A program made the position numbers and the translations under genes. A stretch of 38,692 nt of DNA from positions 1 to 38,692 of the forward strand of contig CALFUK010000206.1 of the NCBI GenBank assembly GCA_937929945.1. Reading direction: 5' to 3'. The stretch is from an uncultured Saprospiraceae bacterium. GTDB taxonomy: Bacteria > Bacteroidota > Bacteroidia > Chitinophagales > Saprospiraceae. Every line of letters begins with the position of its first letter. Position 1 is the stretch's first letter. Shown here piece by piece: positions 25,480-33,064 of this stretch. The notes beneath the pieces are model-generated. The model had not been told where the DNA came from and made no database searches. It saw nothing but the letters and a program-made list of their open reading frames with translations.

Positions 25480-25926
25480 TTACTTTAGTTCTAATGAGAA
25501 GTCCACATCTGTAGGAGGCAGGCAGCGCTCGCCATCACAGGTCATGTAGGTGATCCAGCCTTTGACGGTCTCTCCATCAGGAGCTTTTACTTTCTGAGTG
25601 AAGATGGCTTTGTTTTTAAATTTTTCAAGCTTGATCATGAATAGTTTATCATCAGTGATGATAGATTCAGAATCAGACGCTACAGTGCCATCCAGCTCAA
25701 AGCTGCCTTCTTCAAAGTTAATTGATGTGGGAATGGGGCCATCGTCGTGCTCTTCCATGCCATAGATGACCCAGTCCTGCTTGATGTCAGCAGCGAAGGT
25801 CAGAAGGTAAGCCCCATCAGCTGTCTTCTCGGCAGATGTGGTCCAGTTAACAGGTGATGGCCCTTGGCTAAAACCGACTGTGATCAAACTTAATAATAGG
25901 AATGTAGTCGTGACAATGTTTCTCAT
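25480..25926 (-). CDS. Free-standing DsbD alpha-domain protein
   Basis: A 148-residue periplasmic protein from the ATG at 25926 (MRNIVTTTFL, a good signal peptide to about 20); a longer frame to 26025 adds 33 residues that do not look coding. The mature part is one nDsbD-like immunoglobulin domain with DWVIYG, DGPIPTSINF and YMTC130-DGER-C135-LPPTDVDF. These match both alpha domains of the adjacent DsbD almost motif for motif, and the redox Cys pair is kept. It probably exchanges electrons with DsbD, or serves as a soluble shuttle. It ends 13 nt before dsbD and is surely co-transcribed. Confidence 0.85.
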   Translation of the reverse strand: MRNIVTTTFLLLSLITVGFSQGPSPVNWTTSAEKTADGAYLLTFAADIKQDWVIYGMEEHDDGPIPTSINFEEGSFELDGTVASDSESIITDDKLFMIKLEKFKNKAIFTQKVKAPDGETVKGWITYMTCDGERCLPPTDVDFSLELK

Positions 25927-26039
25927 ATATGTATCTATACCAATTAAGAAGCCAAATTTCGCTATAACAACAGTCCCACGCTGTGTAAATGTATTGATTA
26001 ATAAAACATTAACTCTCAGAGCCATACCATGTGGTGATA

Positions 26040-27026
26040 CTAAAACAAAAGCTCGGGTTTAAAATGGCTCACCAATAAGAAGACCACCACAGCTACATGG
26101 ATGAGCTCAGCGATGGCTTTGTTTTTTATCCTGTACATCACCATCCCGATCATCACTGATAGCGGAATGGCCAATATCAACAAGCTCCTGTACTCCAAAT
26201 CATGCCAGAATAGCACCGCAATTGGCCCAAAGATCATCAGCCAATAGAGTATGTCTATCTTCTTTTGAGACTGAATGCTCTTCTTCTTCCTCAGGCTGTA
26301 GTAATTCACCACCACGGCGACAATCGCTATAACCACGAGAAGAGAGCTGATGATAATACCATAGGCTGGCTCTTCCATATCCAGCGTCGGTAGATTAGCT
26401 GAGAGATAGTCATAGAAATACAAATCATCCAATTGGAAATAGAATAAGACAGCAAAATAGAGATAGACAAAGACAATAGCTCCCATGATAAACTGCATCC
26501 GCTCCTTCATCCTGAATGATCTCAAGATCAAAAGTCCGATGTAGCCTGGAATGATAAAAATGATGTAGGGAAAATACAATGATGCAGCTGCGGCAATGAA
26601 TAAGCCACCATTAAAAATAGACCCAGAGATACGGGTCACCCGATAGGTCCGCATCAAGTTGATCAATGCGATCAGGATAAAGACATTAGCTAAGATGATC
26701 GGACTCAAGGGCAAAAAACCCGGATGCAAACTGACCAATAAGATGTAAAATACGCCGCCGAGCAAATGAGGTCGTACTGTAAGCTTATGAGTATTAACGA
26801 TATAATTAATACTGACAGCCTGTAAAAAGACAAGTATAATGCATAGGACTGCTTGGAGTCTGGGATAAGTGTACAGCGTCTGTATGAGCTGATGATTAAA
26901 CCATCCGTCCTGGCTACTGAGGCTCAGCGACTGTGGATAGATCAGTGTGTGTATCCTGATGAGAATCGTGTACGGCAGTAGCAGCAGTGAATTAATAAAC
27001 AGATTTTGCCTGTAGAGTTCGAGCAC
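26040..27026 (-). CDS. DUF6427 family integral membrane protein
   Basis: A 328-residue polytopic membrane protein with about eight to ten hydrophobic helices and short polar loops, including LLRSFRMKERMQFIMGA and a basic YYSLRKKKSIQSQKK loop. The pattern (start in FRQN/YRQN-type helix, central FPYIIFIIPGYIGLL) agrees with the Bacteroidota-specific DUF6427 family. No function is known. Translation starts at GTG 27026, preceded by a strong promoter match 52 bp upstream. It is first in the minus-strand run leading to the DsbD genes, with a 113-bp gap after it. Confidence 0.78.
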   Translation of the reverse strand: MLELYRQNLFINSLLLLPYTILIRIHTLIYPQSLSLSSQDGWFNHQLIQTLYTYPRLQAVLCIILVFLQAVSINYIVNTHKLTVRPHLLGGVFYILLVSLHPGFLPLSPIILANVFILIALINLMRTYRVTRISGSIFNGGLFIAAAASLYFPYIIFIIPGYIGLLILRSFRMKERMQFIMGAIVFVYLYFAVLFYFQLDDLYFYDYLSANLPTLDMEEPAYGIIISSLLVVIAIVAVVVNYYSLRKKKSIQSQKKIDILYWLMIFGPIAVLFWHDLEYRSLLILAIPLSVMIGMVMYRIKNKAIAELIHVAVVVFLLVSHFKPELLF

Positions 27027-27077
27027 AGATCTCTTTTTAGTGGTGTGATCGTCGTTATCACATGTCTTGAATCACGA

Positions 27078-27107
27078 CAAATGTAACTCAGAAAAATAAA
27101 TAATCAA
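27078..27107 (-). promoter_or_regulatory. Predicted promoter for the DUF6427 gene
   Basis: On the minus strand, TTG (27107-27105), a 19-bp spacer and TACATTTG (27085-27078) match the Bacteroidota consensus TTG ... TAnnTTTG exactly. Transcription would start near 27072, giving a leader of about 45 nt before the GTG. This is the clearest promoter in the window. Confidence 0.6.
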
Positions 27108-27346
27108 CTATAAATGGCAGTGAGAGCTGCGACAAATGGAAGGATGGAATGCTGGTGTGGCTCTCTGAGTTGATCAATCTAAGTTGACACGACATGTACC
27201 TGAAAGATATACTAACCGATCTCCGGCCGCAAAGCTCTTATTGCAGCAGTCTATTCTACTCATCTCTAATCTTTGATCCCTGCTGCAGCTTACAGGACTT
27301 TAGCATCAGAATCAAAACTAAAGCGCTGATATACTGTTCATTTAAC

Positions 27347-27354
27347 TACATTTG
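27347..27354 (+). promoter_or_regulatory. Predicted -7 element for the polyprenyl synthase gene
   Basis: TACATTTG is an exact TAnnTTTG match. The -33 region has only a weak CTG at 27326-27328. The element overlaps an in-frame TTG at 27352, so transcription would begin after it and translation must start downstream, favouring GTG 27379. Confidence 0.45.
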
Positions 27355-27378
27355 GAGACGCAAACGATATATCAAAAC

Positions 27379-28347
27379 GTGAGCCTGAAGGATATCAAGC
27401 TTCCCATTCAAACCGAACTACAGGAATTCGAAAAACTGTTCAAACAGTCCGTGTCCTCCAAAGTGCCTCTGCTGGACAAGATCATGTACTACATCGTACA
27501 GCGGAAAGGGAAGCAAGTCAGGCCTCTCTTCGTCTTTCTCACAGCCAAAGCCCTTGGTGAAGTCAATGAATCAACTCACGTCGCTGCCTCCCTCATAGAA
27601 CTCCTGCACACTGCCTCCTTAGTACATGATGATGTGGTGGACGATGCCTATCAACGCAGAGGTTTTTTCTCTGTGAATGCCCTTTGGAAAAATAAGATCG
27701 CCGTACTGGTCGGAGACTACCTCTTCTCCAAAGGCATGCTGATCGCACTGGACAAAGAAGAATACCGCATCCTGCAGATCTTCTCTCGGGCTGTGAAAGC
27801 CATGAGTGAAGGTGAGCTACTCCAGTTCGAAAAGTCGCGTCGCCTCGATATAGATGAAGCTACCTACTTCGACATCATCAAAGGAAAGACCGCCTCTCTC
27901 ATCGCCGCTGCCTGCAGCACTGGCGCCTACTCCACCACTAAAGATGATGCCCTCACCCAAAAGATGTGGGACTTCGGAGAAAAAGTGGGCCTCGCCTATC
28001 AGATCAAAGACGACCTCTTCGACTATGGCTCCGCAGACATCGGCAAGCCGCGCGGCATCGATATTAAAGAAAAGAAAATGACGCTGCCTCTGATTCACGT
28101 CCTCTCCAAGGCCAGCTCAGGTGACAGACGCAGACTGATCAGGACTGTCAAAAAGCACAACACCAATCCTAAAAAAGTAGCTGAACTCATCGACTACGTG
28201 CAGCTGCACGGCGGTATGCAATATGCAGAAGATAAAATGAATCAATACAAAGCTGAAGCGCAGACCATCCTGGATGAACTACCTTCCTCTGACGTAAAAC
28301 AGGCTCTTCAGCAGTTGGTGAGTTTTGTCGTGGATCGGAAAAAGTGA
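27379..28347 (+). CDS. Long-chain trans-polyprenyl diphosphate synthase
   Basis: A 322-residue prenyltransferase counted from GTG 27379; an upstream in-frame TTG (27352) is rejected because a -7 promoter box covers it. It condenses isopentenyl diphosphate onto an allylic diphosphate. Both Asp-rich motifs are present: VHDDVVDDAYQRRG (Asp84, 85, 88, 89) and QIKDDLFDYG (Asp211, 212, 215). The KGKQVRP motif for substrate diphosphate lies near residue 53. No bulky residues occur just before the first motif (TASLVHDD), as in enzymes making long chains (octaprenyl type, for menaquinone side chains). Chain length is inferred. It converges on bioY with a 54-bp gap. Confidence 0.9.
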   Translation: MSLKDIKLPIQTELQEFEKLFKQSVSSKVPLLDKIMYYIVQRKGKQVRPLFVFLTAKALGEVNESTHVAASLIELLHTASLVHDDVVDDAYQRRGFFSVNALWKNKIAVLVGDYLFSKGMLIALDKEEYRILQIFSRAVKAMSEGELLQFEKSRRLDIDEATYFDIIKGKTASLIAAACSTGAYSTTKDDALTQKMWDFGEKVGLAYQIKDDLFDYGSADIGKPRGIDIKEKKMTLPLIHVLSKASSGDRRRLIRTVKKHNTNPKKVAELIDYVQLHGGMQYAEDKMNQYKAEAQTILDELPSSDVKQALQQLVSFVVDRKK

Positions 28348-28401
28348 TTTTTTGCTGTGCTGTCTATGATGTGCTAATGAGATGATTTTTTGATGTGACG
28401 A

Positions 28402-28968
28402 TTAGTGTATCGAAAGTGGCGAGTCATGCTGAATTCTTCTCAATGGGTACAGAAAGTAAGCAACTAAGCCGCCCAGAGTGACCTTGACCAAGCCGCCAGA
28501 AAGGAATGGGTACAAACCTGAATCCAGTGCAGCCATCAGTCCGAGCATGAATGAAAGCCGTAAAACGCCACAAAATAAGATCACAGCAGTGCCGATCATC
28601 ATAACGATGATGCACTTCCACAAGCGATCGTGCCAGCCACGCTGTGCCAAATGCCCCGCGGCATACGCCCCCAATACGAATCCCACCAGATAACCTAAGC
28701 TGGGACCAGTGAGTATCTCTATGCCTGATGCCCCTCCTGAGAATACTGGCGCACCTGCGGCGCCTGCAACCACATAGAGGATGATCGCGAGGGCTCCCCA
28801 ATTAGCGCCAAGGAAGAAGCCGACGAGCAGTACAGCGAAGGTCTGTCCACTGATGGATATGCCAGCCTGATTCAGCGGTAGCTCTATCTCTATTTGTGCA
28901 AATATGCTGACAAAGAGTACAGCCAATATAAGAAAGGTCAGCTGATAGAATATGTTGTTAGATTTCAA
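28402..28968 (-). CDS. bioY: Biotin transporter BioY
   Basis: A 188-residue S component of an ECF vitamin transporter. Six hydrophobic segments and the typical BioY stretches are visible: LPLNQAGISISGQTFAVLLVG, GAAGAPVFSGG, GPSLGYLVGFVLGAYAAG, and a C-terminal GGLVKVTLGGLVAY. It binds and imports biotin. No ecfA/ecfT (bioM/bioN) genes adjoin, so it either uses a shared ECF module or works alone, as reported for some BioY proteins. The start is TTG 28968, with no alternative before the first membrane helix. It follows murA after 15 nt and is probably co-transcribed. Confidence 0.9.
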   Translation of the reverse strand: MKSNNIFYQLTFLILAVLFVSIFAQIEIELPLNQAGISISGQTFAVLLVGFFLGANWGALAIILYVVAGAAGAPVFSGGASGIEILTGPSLGYLVGFVLGAYAAGHLAQRGWHDRLWKCIIVMMIGTAVILFCGVLRLSFMLGLMAALDSGLYPFLSGGLVKVTLGGLVAYFLYPLRRIQHDSPLSIH

Positions 28969-28983
28969 TGCTCTACTTGAGTG

Positions 28984-30297
28984 TTAAGCATTGACACGTT
29001 CGATGTCAGCACCTAATGATTTGAGACGGACATCGATGTCCTCATAGCCGCGATCAATCTGCTGGATGTTTAGAATTGTACTTTCTCCATTAGCCGAGAG
29101 TGCAGCGATGAGCAGTGAGACGCCTGCTCGAATGTCTGGCGAACTCATAGTGATGCCACGCAGTTGATGCTGTCGATTGAGACCGATGACTGTCGCTCGA
29201 TGCGGATCACAGAGTATGATCTTAGCTCCCATATCGATGAGCTTATCCACGAAGAACAGTCGACTCTCAAACATCTTTTGGTGGATCAGCACACTGCCTT
29301 TGGCCTGGGTAGCTGCCACTAGTAAAATACTCATCAGATCTGGTGTAAACCCAGGCCAGGGTGCATCATAGATGGTCAGTATAGACCCATCTATGAATGA
29401 ACTGATCTCATAGTTATCCTGCGCCTCGACGATCAAATCATCTTCCAGTCTGCGCAGCTTGATACCTATCTTCTCAAATGTCCTAGGGATCACCCCTAAG
29501 TCCGCCTTATATGCGTCTTTGATAATCAGCTCTGACTGAGTCATCGCTGCTAGTCCTATGAAACTACCAATCTCAATCATATCTGGAGCTACATTGTGCG
29601 TGGTGCCGCCCAAACTGGTCACACCTTTAATGATCAGCCTGTTAGAGCCTATGCCTGAGATTTTTGCTCCCATGCGGTTCAGCATGTTACACAGCTGGAT
29701 GAGATAGGGCTCACAGGCAGCATTGAATAGCTCTGTCTCTCCTTCTGCCAGCACTGCGGCCATGACTAGGTTAGCGGTGCCGGTGACCGATATTTCATCC
29801 ATGAGGATGTACTTACCTTTCAGTTCTGACCCCTCTAATAAATATTTATCTTCCTTATCGTCATAGATGAATTTAGCTCCCAGCTTGGTGAAGCCGTGGA
29901 AATGTGTGTCGAGATTGCGCCTGCCGATTTTATCACCTCCAGGCTTAGGTAAAAATGCCTTTTTATATCTGGCTAGTAGCGGCCCCATCAGCATTACCGA
30001 ACCTCTTATCTTTCGAGCATTCATCTGGTATTCCGCCGATGAGAAATAATTTAGGTCTACTTCTGCTGCAGTGAAGCTGTAGCTATTCTTAGTCAGCCTT
30101 TTTACTTCTACACCTAGGCCATCGATCAAGGTGATCAGCCGCTGCACATCCAATATGTCAGGGAGGTTATTGATCACCACCTCTTCTTTAGTCAGTAGTG
30201 TAGCACATAATATCTGTAGTGCCTCATTCTTAGCCCCTTGGGGGATGATGGTTCCTGATAGTCTATTTCCACCTTTGACGATAAATGCTTCGGACAT
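28984..30297 (-). CDS. murA: UDP-N-acetylglucosamine 1-carboxyvinyltransferase, Asp active-site form
   Basis: A 437-residue EPSP-synthase-fold enzyme that transfers enolpyruvate from PEP to UDP-GlcNAc, the first committed step of peptidoglycan synthesis in the cytoplasm. The N-terminal NRLSGTIIPQGAKNEALQIL has the conserved K23-N24. The catalytic loop reads KPGGDKIGRRNLDTH with D122 where Escherichia coli has Cys115. Such Cys-to-Asp enzymes are active but not alkylated by fosfomycin, so intrinsic resistance at the target is predicted. The C-terminal RGYEDIDVRLKSLGADIERV is typical. A 212-bp gap with a hairpin separates it from the upstream DUF4290 gene, so it may have its own promoter. Confidence 0.95.
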   Translation of the reverse strand: MSEAFIVKGGNRLSGTIIPQGAKNEALQILCATLLTKEEVVINNLPDILDVQRLITLIDGLGVEVKRLTKNSYSFTAAEVDLNYFSSAEYQMNARKIRGSVMLMGPLLARYKKAFLPKPGGDKIGRRNLDTHFHGFTKLGAKFIYDDKEDKYLLEGSELKGKYILMDEISVTGTANLVMAAVLAEGETELFNAACEPYLIQLCNMLNRMGAKISGIGSNRLIIKGVTSLGGTTHNVAPDMIEIGSFIGLAAMTQSELIIKDAYKADLGVIPRTFEKIGIKLRRLEDDLIVEAQDNYEISSFIDGSILTIYDAPWPGFTPDLMSILLVAATQAKGSVLIHQKMFESRLFFVDKLIDMGAKIILCDPHRATVIGLNRQHQLRGITMSSPDIRAGVSLLIAALSANGESTILNIQQIDRGYEDIDVRLKSLGADIERVNA

Positions 30298-30457
30298 CTG
30301 TATTCTATTTTTTTAAATCAGTGCAAGGTAATATCTAAGAATAACATATTATAATTAGATATAATGTGTTATGCTCACAATACAAAGATGGGAGATTCCA
30401 ATAATAGGCATAAGGCCCAAAGATCAGCTGATATGGCTAAAAGAGTAAAAGACAGGC

Positions 30458-30481
30458 ATCAGCGACTAAACGTTCGCTGAT
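30458..30481 (-). terminator. Hairpin after the DUF4290 gene, possible terminator
   Basis: ATCAGCGA (30458-30465) and TCGCTGAT (30474-30481) form a perfect 8-bp stem with an 8-nt loop, about 30 bp after the DUF4290 stop. On the minus strand it is followed by a T-rich but broken tract (GCCTGTCTTTT). It could terminate the glmS-DUF4290 message or stabilise its 3' end. Confidence 0.4.
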
Positions 30482-30509
30482 ATCGAATAAGAAGCAAGTG
30501 AAGGTGTGT

Positions 30510-31184
30510 TTAGTACTTTCTGCGCCTCTTATTATTATTGTTGTTACTTCGGTTGTTCTTGTTTTTACCGTGTTTGGTATTGGTATTCTGATTCCGCTTT
30601 GGCTTCGTGAATGAGTTAGCCAGATAGTTGATCGCCTCATCAGGACCCAGCTCGAGTCCACCGTCAGAGATTCTCTTTAGGTCTGCCTTGATGACATTAT
30701 CATTTACATTAGAATCTTGATTCCAGGTCTTGTAGGCTAGCTTCATATAGGCTGCTATCACCTTGGTGAATTCAGCTTTCTTCTCTGGATCTTCCATCTC
30801 CTTGGCCTTATTGATCAGGATCTGGACCTGATGACCATAGTGTCTAAATCGGGTCTGGTAGGCAGGGTATTCGAGTGAGTCAGGTTTTTTCTTCGCTTCT
30901 GCTTCAGTTGGTATGACCCCATTAGGCGGTACGATATCAGGAAGATTGTATTCTGCAATGTAGAAAGCGTGTCTCCAGAGTTTCTCTTGATACTCCATGA
31001 CATTCTTCGTCTGCGGATTCATCTGTAGCATCAGCTTGACGATGCCATCGACGGTTCTTCTCTTTTCGTCTATGTCCTCGATTGATCTGGCATAAGCCAG
31101 CATGTTTTGGATATTTCTACCATATTCTGATATTCTCAACGTACCTTTTTGAGAATTATATTCCATAGAATGTGAATCGCTCAT
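30510..31184 (-). CDS. DUF4290 family protein
   Basis: A 224-residue soluble, mostly helical protein of the Bacteroidota-restricted DUF4290 family. Recognisable parts are YNSQKGTLRISEYGRNIQNM at the start and blocks such as EDIDEKRRTVDGIVKLMLQMNP and EKLWRHAFYIAEYNLPDI. The C-terminal ~30 residues are a basic, Asn/Lys-rich tail (KRNQNTNTKHGKNKNNRS) that could bind nucleic acid. Function is unknown. It lies 13 nt after glmS in the same operon; this neighbourhood with glmS and murA recurs in Bacteroidota, which hints at a role in envelope precursor supply or growth control. Confidence 0.88.
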   Translation of the reverse strand: MSDSHSMEYNSQKGTLRISEYGRNIQNMLAYARSIEDIDEKRRTVDGIVKLMLQMNPQTKNVMEYQEKLWRHAFYIAEYNLPDIVPPNGVIPTEAEAKKKPDSLEYPAYQTRFRHYGHQVQILINKAKEMEDPEKKAEFTKVIAAYMKLAYKTWNQDSNVNDNVIKADLKRISDGGLELGPDEAINYLANSFTKPKRNQNTNTKHGKNKNNRSNNNNNKRRRKY

Positions 31185-31197
31185 AATATTTAAATCT

Positions 31198-33045
31198 TTA
31201 TTCTACCGTAACGGATTTTGCTAAATTTCTTGGCTGATCTACGTTACATCCTCTGAAGACTGCGATGTAATAAGCCAATAGTTGAAGTGGAATGACGGAT
31301 AACAACGGTGTTAGTTCTTCCTCTACTTCAGGAATTTCTATACAAAAGTCAGCATTTTTTTTGATTTCTTCTTCGTCTTTCGTGACAATTGCCAAAACTT
31401 TAGCATTTCGAGCTTTAATCTCATGCAAATTATTCAACAATTTTTCGTGGGCACTCTGATTCGTCGCAATCAGGATGACTGGCATAAATGAATCTATCAG
31501 AGCAATTGGCCCATGCTTCATCTCAGCAGCTGGGTAGCCTTCGGCGTGTATGTAAGAGATCTCCTTCAGCTTCAGTGCCCCTTCTAAGGCCACTGGAAAA
31601 TTATAGCCTCTGCCTAAGTATAGTGCATTCGGTGCATTGCGCAGATCCGAAGCGATGTATTTGATCTTGTCACTCTGTGCCAGGATGGTTTCGATGTGAT
31701 AAGGAATCTTGACCAAGGACTTCACCAATCTTTCTTTTCGCTCAGCTGTGATGGTCCCCCTCACGCCTGCAAGATGTATTGCCAAGAGCGTCAAAACTGT
31801 CACCTGACTGGTGAATGCTTTAGTAGAAGCCACCCCTATCTCAGGACCAGCATGAGTGTATGAACCAAAGTCCGTCATCCGAGCTATGGATGATCCTACC
31901 ACGTTCACAATGCCGTAAGTCTTAGCCCCGTGAGATTTTACCAGCTCTAAAGCTGCCAGCGTATCCGCCGTCTCTCCTGACTGGGATATGGCAATGTATA
32001 AGTCGGTGTCCTTGATGATCGGATTCCGATACCTGAATTCAGAAGCATACTCCACCTCTACGGGCACTCTAGCTATATCTTCGATCAGATACTCGGCTAT
32101 CAGCCCAGAATGCCATGATGTCCCACAGGCAATGACCACAATCCGCTCGATGGCATTAAGATCATACTCAGACCTCTGCAGCCCGCCCAGATGGATCGTC
32201 GATTCCTCGGGGACAACTCTGCCCCGCATACTCTCTCGTACGGTATGATGCTGCTCGAATATCTCCTTGAGCATGAAGTGATCATAGCCTCCCTTCTCCA
32301 GCTCTTCGATACTGAAGTCTAATTCTTCGATCACGCCACTGACTGCCTCATTATCAAGATTGATGATATCGTATGACATATCTCTGTGCAGAGATACAAT
32401 TTCTCCATCATTGAGATAGATGACTTTTTTGGTATGCTCTAATATCGGTGTGGCGTCAGATGCTAATATGAGCTCTTCCCCATTGACACCGAGTACCAGT
32501 GGACTGGATTTTCTGGCTCCGACTATCTTTTCAGGATTATCCCGATCCATCACGACTATCGCGTATGCTCCTACGACTCTGGACAGGGCGACCCTTACCG
32601 CCTCAGTGATGTCGAGATTCTCTTTTTGCTGCACTTCCGAGATAAGATTAACCAGTACCTCTGTATCTGTATCACTGTGAAATTCATATCCCAGCCTCAT
32701 CAGGGCCTGCTTAAGCACACTGTAATTCTCTATGATGCCATTATGAATCAAGGACAGTCTCTGATCATTCGAGTTGTGTGGGTGAGAATTGATATCATTA
32801 GGCTTTCCATGGGTCGCCCATCGGGTATGGCCTATTCCGACCGAACCCTTAACCGTCATATTCCCCATTGACAGGAGTAGATCAGCTACTTTTCCCTTCT
32901 TCTTGTTTGTAACGATGGTCTCATCTTCCGCGGAATAAACAGAGATCCCGGCACTATCGTAGCCTCTGTATTCTAATTTCTTTAAGCCTTCCACAATGAT
33001 GGGGAAAGCTTCTTCTTTGCCTATATAAGCAAATATTCCGCACAT
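31198..33045 (-). CDS. glmS: Glutamine-fructose-6-phosphate aminotransferase (isomerising)
   Basis: A 615-residue cytoplasmic enzyme making glucosamine-6-phosphate from fructose-6-phosphate and glutamine, the entry to UDP-GlcNAc. The N-terminal Ntn glutaminase starts MCGIFAYIG, with Cys2 as nucleophile and RWATHGKP, followed by HNGIIENY. Two SIS isomerase domains carry ACGTSWHSG, AISQSGETADT and GVASTKAFTSQV. The C-terminus ends NLAKSVTVE, the normal sugar-site lysine tail. Length is standard. No glmS ribozyme is expected or seen. It sits 19 nt after the DUF4270 gene, with murA further downstream on the same strand. Confidence 0.97.
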   Translation of the reverse strand: MCGIFAYIGKEEAFPIIVEGLKKLEYRGYDSAGISVYSAEDETIVTNKKKGKVADLLLSMGNMTVKGSVGIGHTRWATHGKPNDINSHPHNSNDQRLSLIHNGIIENYSVLKQALMRLGYEFHSDTDTEVLVNLISEVQQKENLDITEAVRVALSRVVGAYAIVVMDRDNPEKIVGARKSSPLVLGVNGEELILASDATPILEHTKKVIYLNDGEIVSLHRDMSYDIINLDNEAVSGVIEELDFSIEELEKGGYDHFMLKEIFEQHHTVRESMRGRVVPEESTIHLGGLQRSEYDLNAIERIVVIACGTSWHSGLIAEYLIEDIARVPVEVEYASEFRYRNPIIKDTDLYIAISQSGETADTLAALELVKSHGAKTYGIVNVVGSSIARMTDFGSYTHAGPEIGVASTKAFTSQVTVLTLLAIHLAGVRGTITAERKERLVKSLVKIPYHIETILAQSDKIKYIASDLRNAPNALYLGRGYNFPVALEGALKLKEISYIHAEGYPAAEMKHGPIALIDSFMPVILIATNQSAHEKLLNNLHEIKARNAKVLAIVTKDEEEIKKNADFCIEIPEVEEELTPLLSVIPLQLLAYYIAVFRGCNVDQPRNLAKSVTVE

Positions 33046-33064
33046 GTAATGTGTAATTTATTCT

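Larger units (their letters stand above)
27027..27378. other. Divergent promoter region between DUF6427 and polyprenyl synthase
   Basis: This 352-bp region holds both predicted promoters (listed separately) and an inverted pair TGCAGCAG (27242-27249) / CTGCTGCA (27290-27297) with a 40-nt spacer. No coding frame was recognised; a 62-codon frame from 27194 is unconvincing. Confidence 0.55.

Noticed and set aside
25927-26025. 33-residue N-terminal extension of the free-standing DsbD alpha protein
   Set aside because: The normal signal peptide begins at the ATG at 25926; the extension would bury it.
27194-27382. 62-codon frame upstream of the polyprenyl synthase
   Set aside because: It overlaps the predicted promoter and start of the real gene and has no recognisable content.
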